Source of the DNA: Corynebacterium dentalis
GTDB taxonomy: Bacteria > Actinomycetota > Actinomycetes > Mycobacteriales > Mycobacteriaceae
Direction: 5' to 3'
Assembly (NCBI RefSeq): GCF_900232865.1
Contig: NZ_OCTS01000009.1
Location: 1-36,381, forward strand
Length of the DNA: 36,381 nt
Part shown: positions 1 to 8,597 of the stretch, piece by piece
How the letters are laid out: every line of letters starts with the position of its first letter
How positions within the stretch are numbered: position 1 is the first letter of the stretch
Made by a program: the position numbers and the translations under genes
The notes under the pieces: generated by a model
Databases searched by the model: none
Told to the model about the DNA's origin: nothing
What the model saw: the letters and a program-made list of their open reading frames with translations, nothing else

Positions 1-127
1 GGATACAAAACCTTATGTCCCTCTGTGTAACGTGACCCGGTTTGAGACGACAGCTTTAGGTGCGGAGTTGGGCCCTGCACGCCACAGAGCGACCACAGAA
101 TCACGCCATATATCGATCACATTCACA
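1..127. repeat. Terminal overlap of a circular contig (copy 1)
   Basis: These 127 bases are identical to 36255-36381. The sequence is therefore a closed circle of 36,254 bp written with an overlap, not a linear molecule with terminal repeats. An overlap of 127 is a common maximum k-mer size for short-read assemblers. The last base of the overlap (127) is also the last base of the large transposon's right end. Confidence 0.93.
79..127 (+). repeat. Right terminal inverted repeat of the Tn552-like transposon
   Basis: Read inward from 127, the end begins TGTGAATGTGATCG and matches the left end (24934-24982) at about 39 of 49 positions. It contains two tandem subrepeats starting GCCA at 81 and 105, exactly 24 bp apart, as expected for adjacent transposase-binding sites. 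The same arrangement is seen at the left end and at the right end of the second element near 31000. Because the contig is circular, this end also appears at 36333-36381. Confidence 0.85.
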
Positions 128-135
128 CACAAGAC
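128..135. repeat. Target-site duplication, right copy (CACAAGAC)
   Basis: The eight bases directly outside the right transposon end are CACAAGAC. The same eight bases lie directly outside the left end at 24926-24933. This marks a transposition event that joined these two ends. Eight bases is slightly longer than the 5-7 bp I recall for Tn552/Tn5053-type elements. Confidence 0.85.
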
Positions 136-145
136 TTCCTGTTCG
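136..145 (+). promoter_or_regulatory. Right half of an interrupted res-like site
   Basis: TGTTCG at 140-145 is the reverse complement of CGAACA at 24910-24915, on the other side of the transposon. With the transposon and one target copy removed, the two arms face each other 22 bp apart around the palindrome TTGTGAATCACAA (24918-24930). This lies some 30 bp upstream of the resolvase start at 160. That is the expected place and form of a resolvase binding subsite, now split by the insertion. Confidence 0.55.
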
Positions 146-159
146 CTAGGGTTGGTTCC

Positions 160-798
160 ATGACTAACGGAACAGAACCGTCACTACCTCTAGAGATCAC
201 TGAACAGCTAGGCGCGATCTCGGGGCAGAAGGTGGGCTATGCCCGGGTGAGTTCGAAAGACCAGAATCTTGAACGCCAGATTGAACAGCTCAAGGCGGAG
301 AAGGTATTCACCTATTACACAGATAAGGCTAGCGGCGGATCGCGTGAGCGCCCTGGCCTTGACGAGGCGATGCGGTATGTCCGCGCGGGGGATCAGCTTG
401 TGGTCACGTCGATGGATCGGTGCGCGCGTTCCCTAACGGATCTGTATGCCATTGTTGACGAGTTAGTCAGCAAAGGGGTGTCGGTGAAATTCCTCAAAGA
501 GGGGCAGATTTACTCGGAGGACTCCACCCCGATTGCCAAGTTGATGTTGGGATTGCTGGGTTCGGTGGCAGAGTTTGAACGCTCTATTATTCGTGAGCGC
601 CAGGCAGAAGGAATTGCCAGGGCAAAAGAACGCGGCGTGTACAAGGGGCGCGCTCGTGCGCTTACCGACGAGCAAGTGGTTCAGGCGCGCGAGTGGGTGG
701 ATGCTGGTGTACCGAAAGCGGAGGTTGCTCGGCGTCTTGGGGTGGGGCGCACTACGTTGTATGAGTACATTAAAGTCGGGCATTCAACAAAGGCATGA
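160..798 (+). CDS. Serine resolvase/invertase of the plasmid backbone
   Basis: This 212-residue protein is a small serine recombinase that would resolve plasmid multimers or invert DNA. The N-terminal catalytic domain starts at about residue 24 with VGYARVSS (nucleophile Ser31) and continues with the MDRCARS segment and the long E-helix containing EFERSIIRERQAEG. A C-terminal helix-turn-helix (about 165-205, ending GRTTLYEYI) binds the res site. A second, truncated relative lies at 4105-4437. The Tn552-like transposon ends only 32 bp upstream of the start and has split the palindromic region that should be its res site and promoter. The gene is intact, but its expression and site binding may be changed by the insertion. 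Confidence 0.9.
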   Translation: MTNGTEPSLPLEITEQLGAISGQKVGYARVSSKDQNLERQIEQLKAEKVFTYYTDKASGGSRERPGLDEAMRYVRAGDQLVVTSMDRCARSLTDLYAIVDELVSKGVSVKFLKEGQIYSEDSTPIAKLMLGLLGSVAEFERSIIRERQAEGIARAKERGVYKGRARALTDEQVVQAREWVDAGVPKAEVARRLGVGRTTLYEYIKVGHSTKA

Positions 799-850
799 TG
801 AGGTTGAGGTGCTCTTCTATAAGAGCGGGTCAGAATTGAAGTGCAGCTAG

Positions 851-968
851 TCAGGATTTGGCCTCGTTCAAGTACCGGTAGACCGACGTACGGTGCAGCC
901 CGAAGAACCGGCCGAGCTCCGCGGTCGACACGCGTCCATGCCCGATCTTCACCCCGCCAGTGTTGCAT
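851..968 (-). pseudogene. C-terminal remnant of another resolvase
   Basis: On the minus strand an open stretch encodes a short segment, including TAELGRFFGLHRTSVYRYL, that ends at the TGA at 851-853. It is the C-terminal helix-turn-helix of a serine resolvase. No catalytic domain precedes it and no start codon is evident. It is not a copy of the 160-798 gene, whose last helix reads GRTTLYEYI. It is convergent with that gene and marks an old recombination boundary between the resolvase and the ApeA-like gene. Confidence 0.6.
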
Positions 969-1101
969 ATACCCCTAATTTGCGCTCGCTCTTTGCGCTA
1001 CACGTAGATGCAACGGCGGCACGCAGGGGTGGTACGGTCTCCGAGACGCATTGCCGGTGTCGCGTTAGGGGATCGTCAAATGCGACACCCACTAAACGTC
1101 G

Positions 1102-2589
1102 ATGGATTCTGAACCCGATACGATTCTGTTCGTGGCGTTAGACAAGTTCCCCGACCCGATGGCCGAGTCCATCGGTCAGTTTCAAGTCGTTGACTCGGGT
1201 GGCGAGTTTCACAGCCCTCAGCAGACCGGCGTACTGCGGTTTAGTGGGAACCGCGCCAGCCTTGAGGTGAGCCCCGGATTTACTCCGTCGGTGAAGTGGA
1301 CTGAACAGCCAAACGGAGGCTGGGTCGGGAGCCCTAACGACTCGGAGCCGGCACGCTTCTCAGTTCTAGGTTCGCTGGCGGTGAACCCGAGTGCGGTGAC
1401 CCTTTGGGGTGTGCGCACGACCCACCGGCGCTCCTTGGGCTTCGCGATGCCTGACGAGGAGGCTCCGGGAAACCAGGAGATGCGAACAGATTGGTGTCTT
1501 GTCGGCGACCACATCCCCGACGAAGCTCAGCGGTTCAGTGAGATCCAGGCGGAGGTCACGAACCTCCACGACTGGGCCGGGATTCCGACGACGAAGCACA
1601 TCATTCCCGCGAAGGGGCGCGGCCCGCGCACATTTTCTGTTGAGCTCCCTGACGCGCCGCAAGCATCCCTAATCAGACCGCCGGGGCAGGTCCGCTTAAA
1701 ACCGTCGGCGACGATCTCGCCACCGGCCTCTGACGGCTTTAAAGTCACGACGAACACCGCCGCGGTGTTCAATATTGACGGCGGTCTGGTCCTAACCGAC
1801 GCCCTTTCTCAGGTCGCGACACCGATCGCGAGTTTGATGACGCTGCTGTCTGGAGCTGAAAGCTCAGTACGAAGGCTTGGGTTAGCTGAGGGGGACGTTC
1901 GCGTGAACGTGCTGGGGCTTCAGGTCCATTCGGAGGCGCCAAGAAGTTCTGGTGAGCTCTTTTTGTATCGCCGCGACGTCGGTGATGAGTTCCTACCTCG
2001 CTGGTTGGACCTGGCGCCGCGGGTTTCTCCAGTCCCTCAGATCCTCGCTGCTGCGTGGAGCGGTGAGTTGGCCACCGTTGAGACCGAGGCGCTCACGCTC
2101 GCGACCGCCGCTGAAATGCTTCACCGTCGGCTTTACCCGAATGCGAAGCGCTTCGACGAGGAGCAAGTCGGGCAAGCGGTTGAAGCGCTGCGTAACTCGG
2201 AGGTTGGGGAACCGGTCAAGACGAGCTTGGAAGACGCGTTAAGGACATGGTGGGCCGACAAGTCATACCCCCAGCGGCTCAGAGAAATCGCTGAGCCCGT
2301 TGCCAAGGCAGTGCCGTCCGCCGTTGGGAGAATCAGCCGGTGGAAAGAGGCTGTGCGTGCCCAACGTGTTGCTGGCGCCCACGGTCTGGGTGAGGAGGAA
2401 TCTGGGCATACCGCAGACATCCTTGATGTCCATGCACTCAACCAGTCGCTGCGGTGGGTTCTGACGTTCAGGCTCCTTCTCGAGGCTGGCGTTGCGCCAG
2501 AGCAGCTTGACGCTGCAGCGCAGCGCAGCGAGCGATATGAGACCGCGGTACGAAGCTGGAACGACCAGCTGCCGTACATTTTCGGCTGA
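1102..2589 (+). CDS. ApeA-like abortive-infection protein with C-terminal HEPN RNase motif
   Basis: This 495-residue protein fits the ApeA family of single-gene phage-defence proteins, cytoplasmic HEPN RNases activated by phage products. The N-terminal ~170 residues have the beta-rich plan of the ApeA N-terminal domain: a GQF start, a strand-rich segment, then a TLWG stretch and a later LHDWAG motif. The C-terminal ~200 residues are helical. At residues 422-427 the sequence is RVAGAH, which fits the HEPN catalytic pattern R-x4-H (Arg422, His427). The usual Asn after the Arg is Val here. No strong ribosome-binding site precedes the ATG at 1102, so a leaderless transcript or another start is possible. 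It stands alone on the plus strand. The family call rests on motif layout; the RNase role is inferred. Confidence 0.68.
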   Translation: MDSEPDTILFVALDKFPDPMAESIGQFQVVDSGGEFHSPQQTGVLRFSGNRASLEVSPGFTPSVKWTEQPNGGWVGSPNDSEPARFSVLGSLAVNPSAVTLWGVRTTHRRSLGFAMPDEEAPGNQEMRTDWCLVGDHIPDEAQRFSEIQAEVTNLHDWAGIPTTKHIIPAKGRGPRTFSVELPDAPQASLIRPPGQVRLKPSATISPPASDGFKVTTNTAAVFNIDGGLVLTDALSQVATPIASLMTLLSGAESSVRRLGLAEGDVRVNVLGLQVHSEAPRSSGELFLYRRDVGDEFLPRWLDLAPRVSPVPQILAAAWSGELATVETEALTLATAAEMLHRRLYPNAKRFDEEQVGQAVEALRNSEVGEPVKTSLEDALRTWWADKSYPQRLREIAEPVAKAVPSAVGRISRWKEAVRAQRVAGAHGLGEEESGHTADILDVHALNQSLRWVLTFRLLLEAGVAPEQLDAAAQRSERYETAVRSWNDQLPYIFG

Positions 2590-2883
2590 TTCTTACCGGC
2601 CATGGAATCGATTCGCACACCGCAACGCGTCTGCCGCGCTTGGCGCAGCGGAAAGGCAGGGGGCGAGTTCTGGATTCCCTGCAGCTCGGAACCGACTACT
2701 TGTCATAACGTCTGGATATCGGACATGGGCTAACTTTCGGCGCCGAAAGCGTGCCAACTCTTGCTGCTGTGGCGGCGGGACCCCTGTCGGTTTGCCGAAA
2801 AAAGCAGGGAGAAAAGTCAGTCACACCATTGGCAGATCAATCTGCAGTTTATCGTTGTGACGAAATGGGTAGGCTTACTGACT
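2590..2883. other. Intergenic stretch with no recognised gene
   Basis: These 294 bases lie between the ApeA-like gene and the zinc-ribbon gene. An open frame runs in from 2761 ahead of the zinc-ribbon protein, but its composition and lack of motifs argue against it being translated. No clear hairpin terminator or promoter was found. Confidence 0.5.
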
Positions 2884-3546
2884 ATGACTGACACTCGTTC
2901 AACCACAGCGTTGGAGTGCGTGGAATGTGGGGCTGAATTGTCGTATCGCGGCACCGGTCGGCGTCCTCGCTATTGCAGTCAGACGTGCCGCAACCGAGCC
3001 TATGAGGCCCGTCGCGCAGCACGCACAGGAGCGGTGGCGACTGAGGTTGTCGAGCGCGTGGTGGAGGTAGAAGCGCGCTTGGATGTGGATGCGGTGGTGC
3101 GATGGTTGGAGGGGCATCCGCGTCGCCTCTCGGCAGTACTACGCGGCATGGAGTGGACGCGCGAGCAACAAGACGGGTTGCGCTACGGACTGGAGAACGC
3201 AGTCACGGATCAGGTGGTGATCTCCCGGCAAGAGCGTGAGCGCCTGTCCCGGATGCCCGCGGTGGATCCACTGAAAAGATTGGAACTAGCTCGCTTACAA
3301 CACCGCGTGGAGTCATTGACTCGCGCTAATGAGAGGCTGACCCGTCAGCTCCAGGAAGCGCTGGAACCGGGCACAAGCTCCCTGTCGCCTGGTGCGAACG
3401 GCTCGCCACAGGCTGTGGCCGGAGCGGGGTATAAGACGGTGTCGGTGCACGGGAAAGACTTCCGCGTGCCTGCCGACTGGACCCGTCAGCAAGCCCGCCA
3501 GTGGTGCCGGGAACACCCCGAGCAGGGCGTGGTCTCAGGCCGGTAG
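2884..3546 (+). CDS. Zinc-ribbon protein with coiled-coil middle, unknown role
   Basis: This is a 220-residue protein. Residues 11-40 contain a Cys4 cluster (CVECG, then YCSQTCRNRAYEARR). That form of zinc ribbon is common at the start of actinobacterial plasmid and phage proteins and is usually followed, as here, by an Arg-rich helix. The middle (about 100-170) is Glu/Arg/Leu-rich and likely coiled coil. The C-terminus carries a small conserved-looking block, KDFRVPADWTRQQARQWC. The ATG at 2884 is chosen because the zinc ribbon starts soon after it and the upstream open frame looks non-coding. It may be DNA-binding; I cannot assign a pathway. Confidence 0.7.
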   Translation: MTDTRSTTALECVECGAELSYRGTGRRPRYCSQTCRNRAYEARRAARTGAVATEVVERVVEVEARLDVDAVVRWLEGHPRRLSAVLRGMEWTREQQDGLRYGLENAVTDQVVISRQERERLSRMPAVDPLKRLELARLQHRVESLTRANERLTRQLQEALEPGTSSLSPGANGSPQAVAGAGYKTVSVHGKDFRVPADWTRQQARQWCREHPEQGVVSGR

Positions 3547-3742
3547 CGACCCCTTTGTTTCGTACCAACGAAACACATTGGGTAATGATGCAAGAGGTGT
3601 GTGGCTTCTGGGCGCGTTAGCGCAGTCGTGCCACGGCGGGGATTTTCGGGGTAGTCGGAACGCACAAGGGTGCGACGTCGTGAGTCGGGAGTGTGCGTGC
3701 ATGTGACAGGTCACGGGTGAGCATCACCGTAGTGTTGAGCGT

Positions 3743-4104
3743 GTGACTTCCTCGTATGCTGTAGCCGCCCTGGATCGTGGCGACATTCGGAAAAACCTCA
3801 CCTCGCTGGTGTCCCACTGGCGACCCCGGATTGATGAGTGGAAATCCACCGGCAAGCGCCACACAGAAAAGTCCCATGCTCAACAGTTCTGGTCTGATCT
3901 CCTGCGCAGCTTCGGCGTGATCCCCGAGCGCATCGACTTGTTTGAACGCGACGCCGCGCGGGCCTCCACGGGCAACACGGGCTACATCGACTTGTTCTGG
4001 TCAGGTGTCGTACTCGGTGAGGCGAAATCGCTGGGGCGCGACCTCGACGCCGCGTTTTCTCAAGCCCTGGATTATCTCGCGGGCGGTTCGATTGAACAGC
4101 ACGA
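3743..4104 (+). pseudogene. N-terminal fragment of an MmeI-type restriction-modification enzyme
   Basis: The first ~120 codons encode the nuclease domain of a type IIL (MmeI-like) single-chain restriction-methyltransferase. Asp83, then nine residues, then Glu93-Ala-Lys95 (YIDLF...GEAK) fits the D-X9-ExK spacing I recall for MmeI. The start is a GTG at 3743. Homology stops near 4100 within QHEWP, where the family normally continues into the methyltransferase. The DNA instead passes directly into the C-terminal half of a resolvase. The frame runs on to 4240 but is then shadow sequence. No methyltransferase domain is left, so it should be inactive as a modification enzyme. Whether the orphan nuclease fragment is expressed is unknown. 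Confidence 0.65.
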
Positions 4105-4437
4105 GTGGCCGAATTTGAGCGCTCCATCATTAAGGAGCGTCAGGCCGAGGGGAACGTCCGCGCCACAGCGCGCGGGGTCGACAAGGGACGGGCGAAAGTG
4201 CTTACTGGAGCCCAGGTGGCCCAGGCTCGTCAGTGGGTAGCCGATGGAATACCGAAGGCTGAGGTGGCCCGTCGGCTCGGGATCGGACGGACCACACTCT
4301 ACAAATATCTCGGAGGGGACAGTGAGGTGACTGTAAAGGGAGAATCCAGCGAGTCACCGGCTCTCCCCGCCTCTACGCTCGCTCCTGTTCTTAAAGGGCT
4401 CTGCGGGGTCACCAGTATTCGGGCTCCAACTTTATGA
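4105..4437 (+). pseudogene. C-terminal fragment of a serine resolvase
   Basis: From 4105 the frame reads EFERSIIKERQAEG and continues to the helix-turn-helix ending GRTTLYKYLGGD. It is closely similar to residues ~134-207 of the intact resolvase at 160-798. The catalytic N-terminal half, with the active serine, is missing. The join with the MmeI-type fragment falls on GTGGC, which is also present at the equivalent place in the intact resolvase gene. That suggests deletion through microhomology. The last ~40 residues to the stop at 4437 have no family resemblance. Confidence 0.7.
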
Positions 4438-4624
4438 AGGACCCGTTGAACATGTGTTCTTTGCAGTAGGCCTGATTGTCCTTCCAGTCGATCATGAGAT
4501 ATCCGCTTCCTCTTCTGAGGCCGCTCGAGATGCTTTTTACGCTCCGTTCGACGAAAAAATTGTCGAAGGCTTCGTAGTTGGGGAAGGAGTCGGGGAAGCC
4601 TACGGGGTCAAACAGATTGGTCAT
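4409..4624 (-). CDS. Small unrecognised protein, second gene of a two-gene operon
   Basis: This 71-residue protein is rich in Phe, Tyr, Asn and Trp (start MTNLFDPVGF, end EPEYW). It has no signal peptide or membrane segment and I do not recognise a family. It begins 15 bp after the stop of the gene at 4640-5269, on the same strand. A strong purine-rich ribosome-binding site (AAGGAAAGG) lies ahead of the ATG at 4624, which supports translation from that start. It overlaps the end of the resolvase fragment on the opposite strand. The two genes probably act together. Confidence 0.6.
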   Translation of the reverse strand: MTNLFDPVGFPDSFPNYEAFDNFFVERSVKSISSGLRRGSGYLMIDWKDNQAYCKEHMFNGSFIKLEPEYW

Positions 4625-4639
4625 TCCAAGGCCCTTTCC

Positions 4640-5269
4640 TTATGGGGATGGGGTGGCGCTGCCTCTAGTGACCCACACGTCAGCCTCCCAATCGAGGGGG
4701 CAGGAGTACTTTCCTTTGGCTTTCACCATTTCCCTCAGGCTCTCCTGATAGGCGATGTACTTCTCTGGGCCGAGTGTTGACCAGGCGGTTAGGCGTTTGA
4801 TCCCTTCTCTGGAGGCTTCGTTGTAGACGTATAGGTCCACGGGCACGTGCAGGTAGGGGTAAACCCTCTGCGCATCGGGGTGGTCCAGCACCGCCAGGTA
4901 TTTCAATGTCATGTTCAGCCACTTCTGGGCCTGGCCGTAGTGGAATTTGAAACCAGGCCGGGTGGGATGGATGCGCTGTTCGAACTCCGCGACGGTTTTC
5001 TCGCACCATTGCTTGTGTGCCCGATCGAATTCCTCCTGCGAGTTGATGGTGGCGAGATCATCGACGAACATCATGATGGACTTGTGGGTCTTCTGTTTGA
5101 GGATGTCGCGGTCGGGGTGGGTGCCTATGCCTCGCAGCGTGCGCTGCAGATCCGCGTAGGCCCTCCGGGAGGCGCCAAGGATGGCTTGTTCACTGGTGAC
5201 GTCGGCGGTTGCGACTTTTGTGCCGAAGTAGAAGGCGATGAGGTTTCGACGTTGTGTGGTTGTGTCCAT
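4640..5269 (-). CDS. Conserved hypothetical protein, first gene of a two-gene operon
   Basis: This 209-residue soluble protein has no recognised catalytic signature. Marked blocks are FHYGQAQKWLNMTLKYLAVL at about residues 121-140, a downstream YPYLHVPVDLYVY segment, and the C-terminal PLDWEADVW. I recall similar blocks only in uncharacterised bacterial proteins. The start at 5269 (MDTTTQRRN) is preceded by AGGA at a suitable distance; the frame is open further upstream, but that part looks non-coding. The gene is divergent from the type IIG restriction-modification gene, 129 bp away, and is followed closely by the 71-residue gene. The location beside restriction genes suggests a defence or accessory role, which is inference only. 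Confidence 0.62.
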   Translation of the reverse strand: MDTTTQRRNLIAFYFGTKVATADVTSEQAILGASRRAYADLQRTLRGIGTHPDRDILKQKTHKSIMMFVDDLATINSQEEFDRAHKQWCEKTVAEFEQRIHPTRPGFKFHYGQAQKWLNMTLKYLAVLDHPDAQRVYPYLHVPVDLYVYNEASREGIKRLTAWSTLGPEKYIAYQESLREMVKAKGKYSCPLDWEADVWVTRGSATPSP

Positions 5270-5398
5270 GGGGGAAGTCTTCCTGAAATGGGGGCCGCAG
5301 GCCAGGGGTGCATGATCGAGGGTAAATATGCGCACGCTTTGGATGGCACAAGTAGGCAAAGCAAGTTCTAAGGCAATCCATGCCGATACGCTAAGAAT

Positions 5399-8300
5399 AT
5401 GCACTTTGATTCAGATCTGATCCAGCGCTTAACTCAGCAAGATTCCGCAGGGAGGACAGAAGCCGATATTCAGTCGGACATTAAGATGTTGCTGCTCTCT
5501 GCGCCGAACCTAATCCCTTCTGGAGAGCAGGCAAGTACGGTTCTCAAGCTGGAGGATCAGTTGGCAGATGGCTCCAAGCGCAGGATTGATATTGCCTTGG
5601 GCGCAACCGTTATCGAGGTAAAAAGACGCCTGATTACACAGGCAGAGGCGAACGAGTACATAGTGCAACTGCAGGGTTATGTCGAGACTCGCATGATGCA
5701 GACTGGCTCGCGGTACAACGGCATTCTTTCGGATGGGCGAAATTGGTGGCTCTTCGAGCAAGATCCTAAGACTGGGGAATTTCCCCGTCTCTCGACTTTT
5801 GAGCTAACTAATCCGGCCAAGGCTGATGAGCTCGTGGGTTGGCTACAAGCGGTGCTGGCCATGCCTGCTGGTGTGACCCCTTCTCCTGATGCAATTGAGG
5901 ACATTCTGGGAGCAACTTCGCCTGGTTACGCTCAGGACCGCGCGTTCTTGAGCAGTCTTTACCATTCGATAGAAGACGATCCCACCACGAGACTCAAACG
6001 TGAATTGTGGGCGCGCTTGCTGAGATCAGCATTGGGAACAGGATTCGAGGACCAAGAAAAGCTATTCCTTGACCACACAATGTTGTCCATTGAAGCAGCC
6101 GCCATTGGTCATGCCGTAATGGGTATTGAACCTGCAGAATTGTTGAAAGACCCACGAGCCATGCTCACGGGTGACTCTTTTCGCGATGCTGGTATCTACA
6201 ACGCTGTAGAGGCAGACTTCTTCGACTGGGTTCTCTCCGTGTCGAATGGAGAGAAATTTGTCCGACAGATCATCCGCCGCATCACTATGTTTGACTGGTC
6301 AAAAACCCAGCATGATGTGTTGAAAGTCCTCTACGAATCAATTATCAGCGCAGAGGCCCGCAAGGGAGCAGGAGAGTACTACACACCCGATTGGCTCGCC
6401 GAAGGCATTGTAGAAAAGACACTAACGAAGCCACTGGAACAGCGAGCCCTTGACCCGGCTTGCGGTTCCGGCACCTTTATTTACCACTTGGTTCGCCGCA
6501 TCATTAAGGCTGCAGACCAAGCCGAATGGGATAACCAAACAATCCTGAACCACATTCAAGAACACGTATTTGGTCTGGATATTCACCCTGTCTCTGTGTC
6601 CCTGGCACGTATTACTTATCTGCTGGCGTTAGGTTCACGCTTGGCAGAAGATCGCGAGGATGTATGGGTGCCTATTCATTTGGGTGACTCTATCCAGTGG
6701 TACCAATCGGCGAATCATGATGAAAGCCAGATCACGATCAACACAGACGGCGTCGACCTCACGACGCCAACGACCGCCGACGATGCACTGTTTCATATCG
6801 GACACGTTCTTGCTTTCCCCCTGTCAAGCATTGAAGATCCTGGCACTTTTGATCGCCTGGTCTCCGACATGACCGCAAAAGCAAAAACCTACACTGACCG
6901 TTCCCAGCAAGAGAAAAAACCTAGCGTTGAGTCCATCTTGTCGAACTATGGCATTACCAGTGACCCAGATCGGGATACCTTGCGTGAGACGTTTAATCTA
7001 CTGTGCAGCCTCAATGCTCAAGGGAGAGACTCGATCTGGGGATACTACGTACGTAACCAGGTGCGCCCCTTGTGGCTATCTATGAAAAATCGCCGCATGG
7101 ATGTTCTCGTAGGCAATCCGCCGTGGGTTGCCTACCGGTATATGACCGAAGACATGCAGCAACAGTTCAAGCGCTTCTCTGAAGCTCGCAATCTCTGGCA
7201 TGGTGCCAAAGTTGCTACTCACCAAGACCTTGTGGGGCTATTCATCGTGCGTGCGGTTGAGAAGTACCTCAAGGTCGATGGACGCTTTGGTTTTGTCACA
7301 CCACTAGCTGTGCTGAGTCGTAGCCAGTACGAAGGCTTACGTAAAGGCAATTGGGGTAGCGAGACTCTTTTCGGTGAATTCACTGAAGTATGGGATCTCG
7401 CCAACGTGCGCCCGAAAAATGATCTGTTCCCTGTTCCTTGTGCCGTTACGTTCGGAATAAAGCACATCGGATCCCCCACGGTCACACCTAGCCATGGATT
7501 CCCAAAAGTCAAACGAGTCGTCGACGGCAAACGCGATAAGTCTGGATGGGAAGAGACCAAAAAAGCTCTGACTTTTACGGAACGTGACCTCATCACCCTA
7601 TCCATCGATCAAAAAGAAGGAGGGTCTGTATACCGAAAGCTTGTCTCTCAGGGAGCAACTATCGTCCCTCGGTTTCTCTTGTTCGTCGAGGAGAAAGAGG
7701 CATCAGGAAAACTCGGTCAGAGCCGAGGGAATATCAGCGTTACATCGTTGCGCACTTCGCTCGAAAAGAAGCCCTGGAGAGACATCCCGGGCCTGTCTGA
7801 GGTTGTTGAGAAACGTTATATCTATGACGTGCACCTAGGGTCTACGATTGTTCCGTTTAAATTCCTTAAGCCATGGAAAGCTGTGCTGCCCATTGACAAG
7901 GAAACCGTCCTGTCTGAATCAGAGATCGCTGAACGTGGCGGTCCAGGCTTAGCCCGGTGGTGGAACAAGGCTTCGCAACTGTGGACTATGCATAGATCCA
8001 CCCGTTCTCCCGAATCGCTGACTGATCGGATCGACTACCACCGACTTCTTGCGAAGCAGCTTGGTGGTTCACGCTTACGTGTTTTCTACACAGCTTCAGG
8101 TACGGCTCTTGCTGCTGCGTATTCTGACTCGCTGAAGGCCATCGCTGAGCATTCTTTGTACTGGTTGCCCGTCAAGAATCGGGCAGAGGCTCGGTATCTA
8201 ACTGCTATTTTGAACGCTCCATTGACTACTGAGATGGTCCAGCATTATCAAGCTATTGGTTTGTTTGGTGGTCGACATTTCGATACTTATCCGTGGCGAT

Positions 8301-8512
8301 TGGCGATCCCTGAGTTTGATCCTTCAGAGTCTCTACACCAAGAGCTCGTCGATCTATGTGTGGAGTGTGAACGACTTGCTTCTGCTGTCCCTGATGAGGG
8401 GCTTGGGTTCCAAACGGTACGTGGTGCTGTGCGTGCAAAACTAGATGGAGCTGGGCTCCAGGAAAAGCTTGATGCCGCTGTTGCTGAGCTCTTAGGTGGT
8501 GGCAATGAGTAG
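5399..8512 (+). CDS. Type IIG single-chain restriction-modification enzyme
   Basis: This 1037-residue enzyme should cut unmethylated DNA and methylate adenine in its own recognition site. Residues ~20-80 form a PD-(D/E)xK nuclease domain with Asp64 and Glu73-Val-Lys75 (RRIDIA...VIEVK). The gamma-class N6-adenine methyltransferase follows: EYYTP at 326-330, SAM-binding motif I DPACGSGTF from 352, and catalytic motif NPPW at 573-576. The C-terminal ~350 residues are the target-recognition region. The ATG at 5399 has only a weak ribosome-binding site. The gene is intact, with no separate methylase or specificity gene beside it, consistent with the single-chain type IIG/IIL design. The recognition site cannot be read from the sequence. 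Confidence 0.88.
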   Translation: MHFDSDLIQRLTQQDSAGRTEADIQSDIKMLLLSAPNLIPSGEQASTVLKLEDQLADGSKRRIDIALGATVIEVKRRLITQAEANEYIVQLQGYVETRMMQTGSRYNGILSDGRNWWLFEQDPKTGEFPRLSTFELTNPAKADELVGWLQAVLAMPAGVTPSPDAIEDILGATSPGYAQDRAFLSSLYHSIEDDPTTRLKRELWARLLRSALGTGFEDQEKLFLDHTMLSIEAAAIGHAVMGIEPAELLKDPRAMLTGDSFRDAGIYNAVEADFFDWVLSVSNGEKFVRQIIRRITMFDWSKTQHDVLKVLYESIISAEARKGAGEYYTPDWLAEGIVEKTLTKPLEQRALDPACGSGTFIYHLVRRIIKAADQAEWDNQTILNHIQEHVFGLDIHPVSVSLARITYLLALGSRLAEDREDVWVPIHLGDSIQWYQSANHDESQITINTDGVDLTTPTTADDALFHIGHVLAFPLSSIEDPGTFDRLVSDMTAKAKTYTDRSQQEKKPSVESILSNYGITSDPDRDTLRETFNLLCSLNAQGRDSIWGYYVRNQVRPLWLSMKNRRMDVLVGNPPWVAYRYMTEDMQQQFKRFSEARNLWHGAKVATHQDLVGLFIVRAVEKYLKVDGRFGFVTPLAVLSRSQYEGLRKGNWGSETLFGEFTEVWDLANVRPKNDLFPVPCAVTFGIKHIGSPTVTPSHGFPKVKRVVDGKRDKSGWEETKKALTFTERDLITLSIDQKEGGSVYRKLVSQGATIVPRFLLFVEEKEASGKLGQSRGNISVTSLRTSLEKKPWRDIPGLSEVVEKRYIYDVHLGSTIVPFKFLKPWKAVLPIDKETVLSESEIAERGGPGLARWWNKASQLWTMHRSTRSPESLTDRIDYHRLLAKQLGGSRLRVFYTASGTALAAAYSDSLKAIAEHSLYWLPVKNRAEARYLTAILNAPLTTEMVQHYQAIGLFGGRHFDTYPWRLAIPEFDPSESLHQELVDLCVECERLASAVPDEGLGFQTVRGAVRAKLDGAGLQEKLDAAVAELLGGGNE

Positions 8513-8597
8513 TAGTTTCTTGTGGAACAGGATGCTTACTTAGGCGGAGATCAACCGTATTTCTCTGTTCTGGAAACTTCCGATTGCCTCCAACTAA

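Noticed and set aside
1..127. Long terminal direct repeats of a linear element
   Set aside because: The identity is exact, the length is a standard assembler k-mer, and a plasmid rep gene is present, so a circular overlap is the simpler reading.
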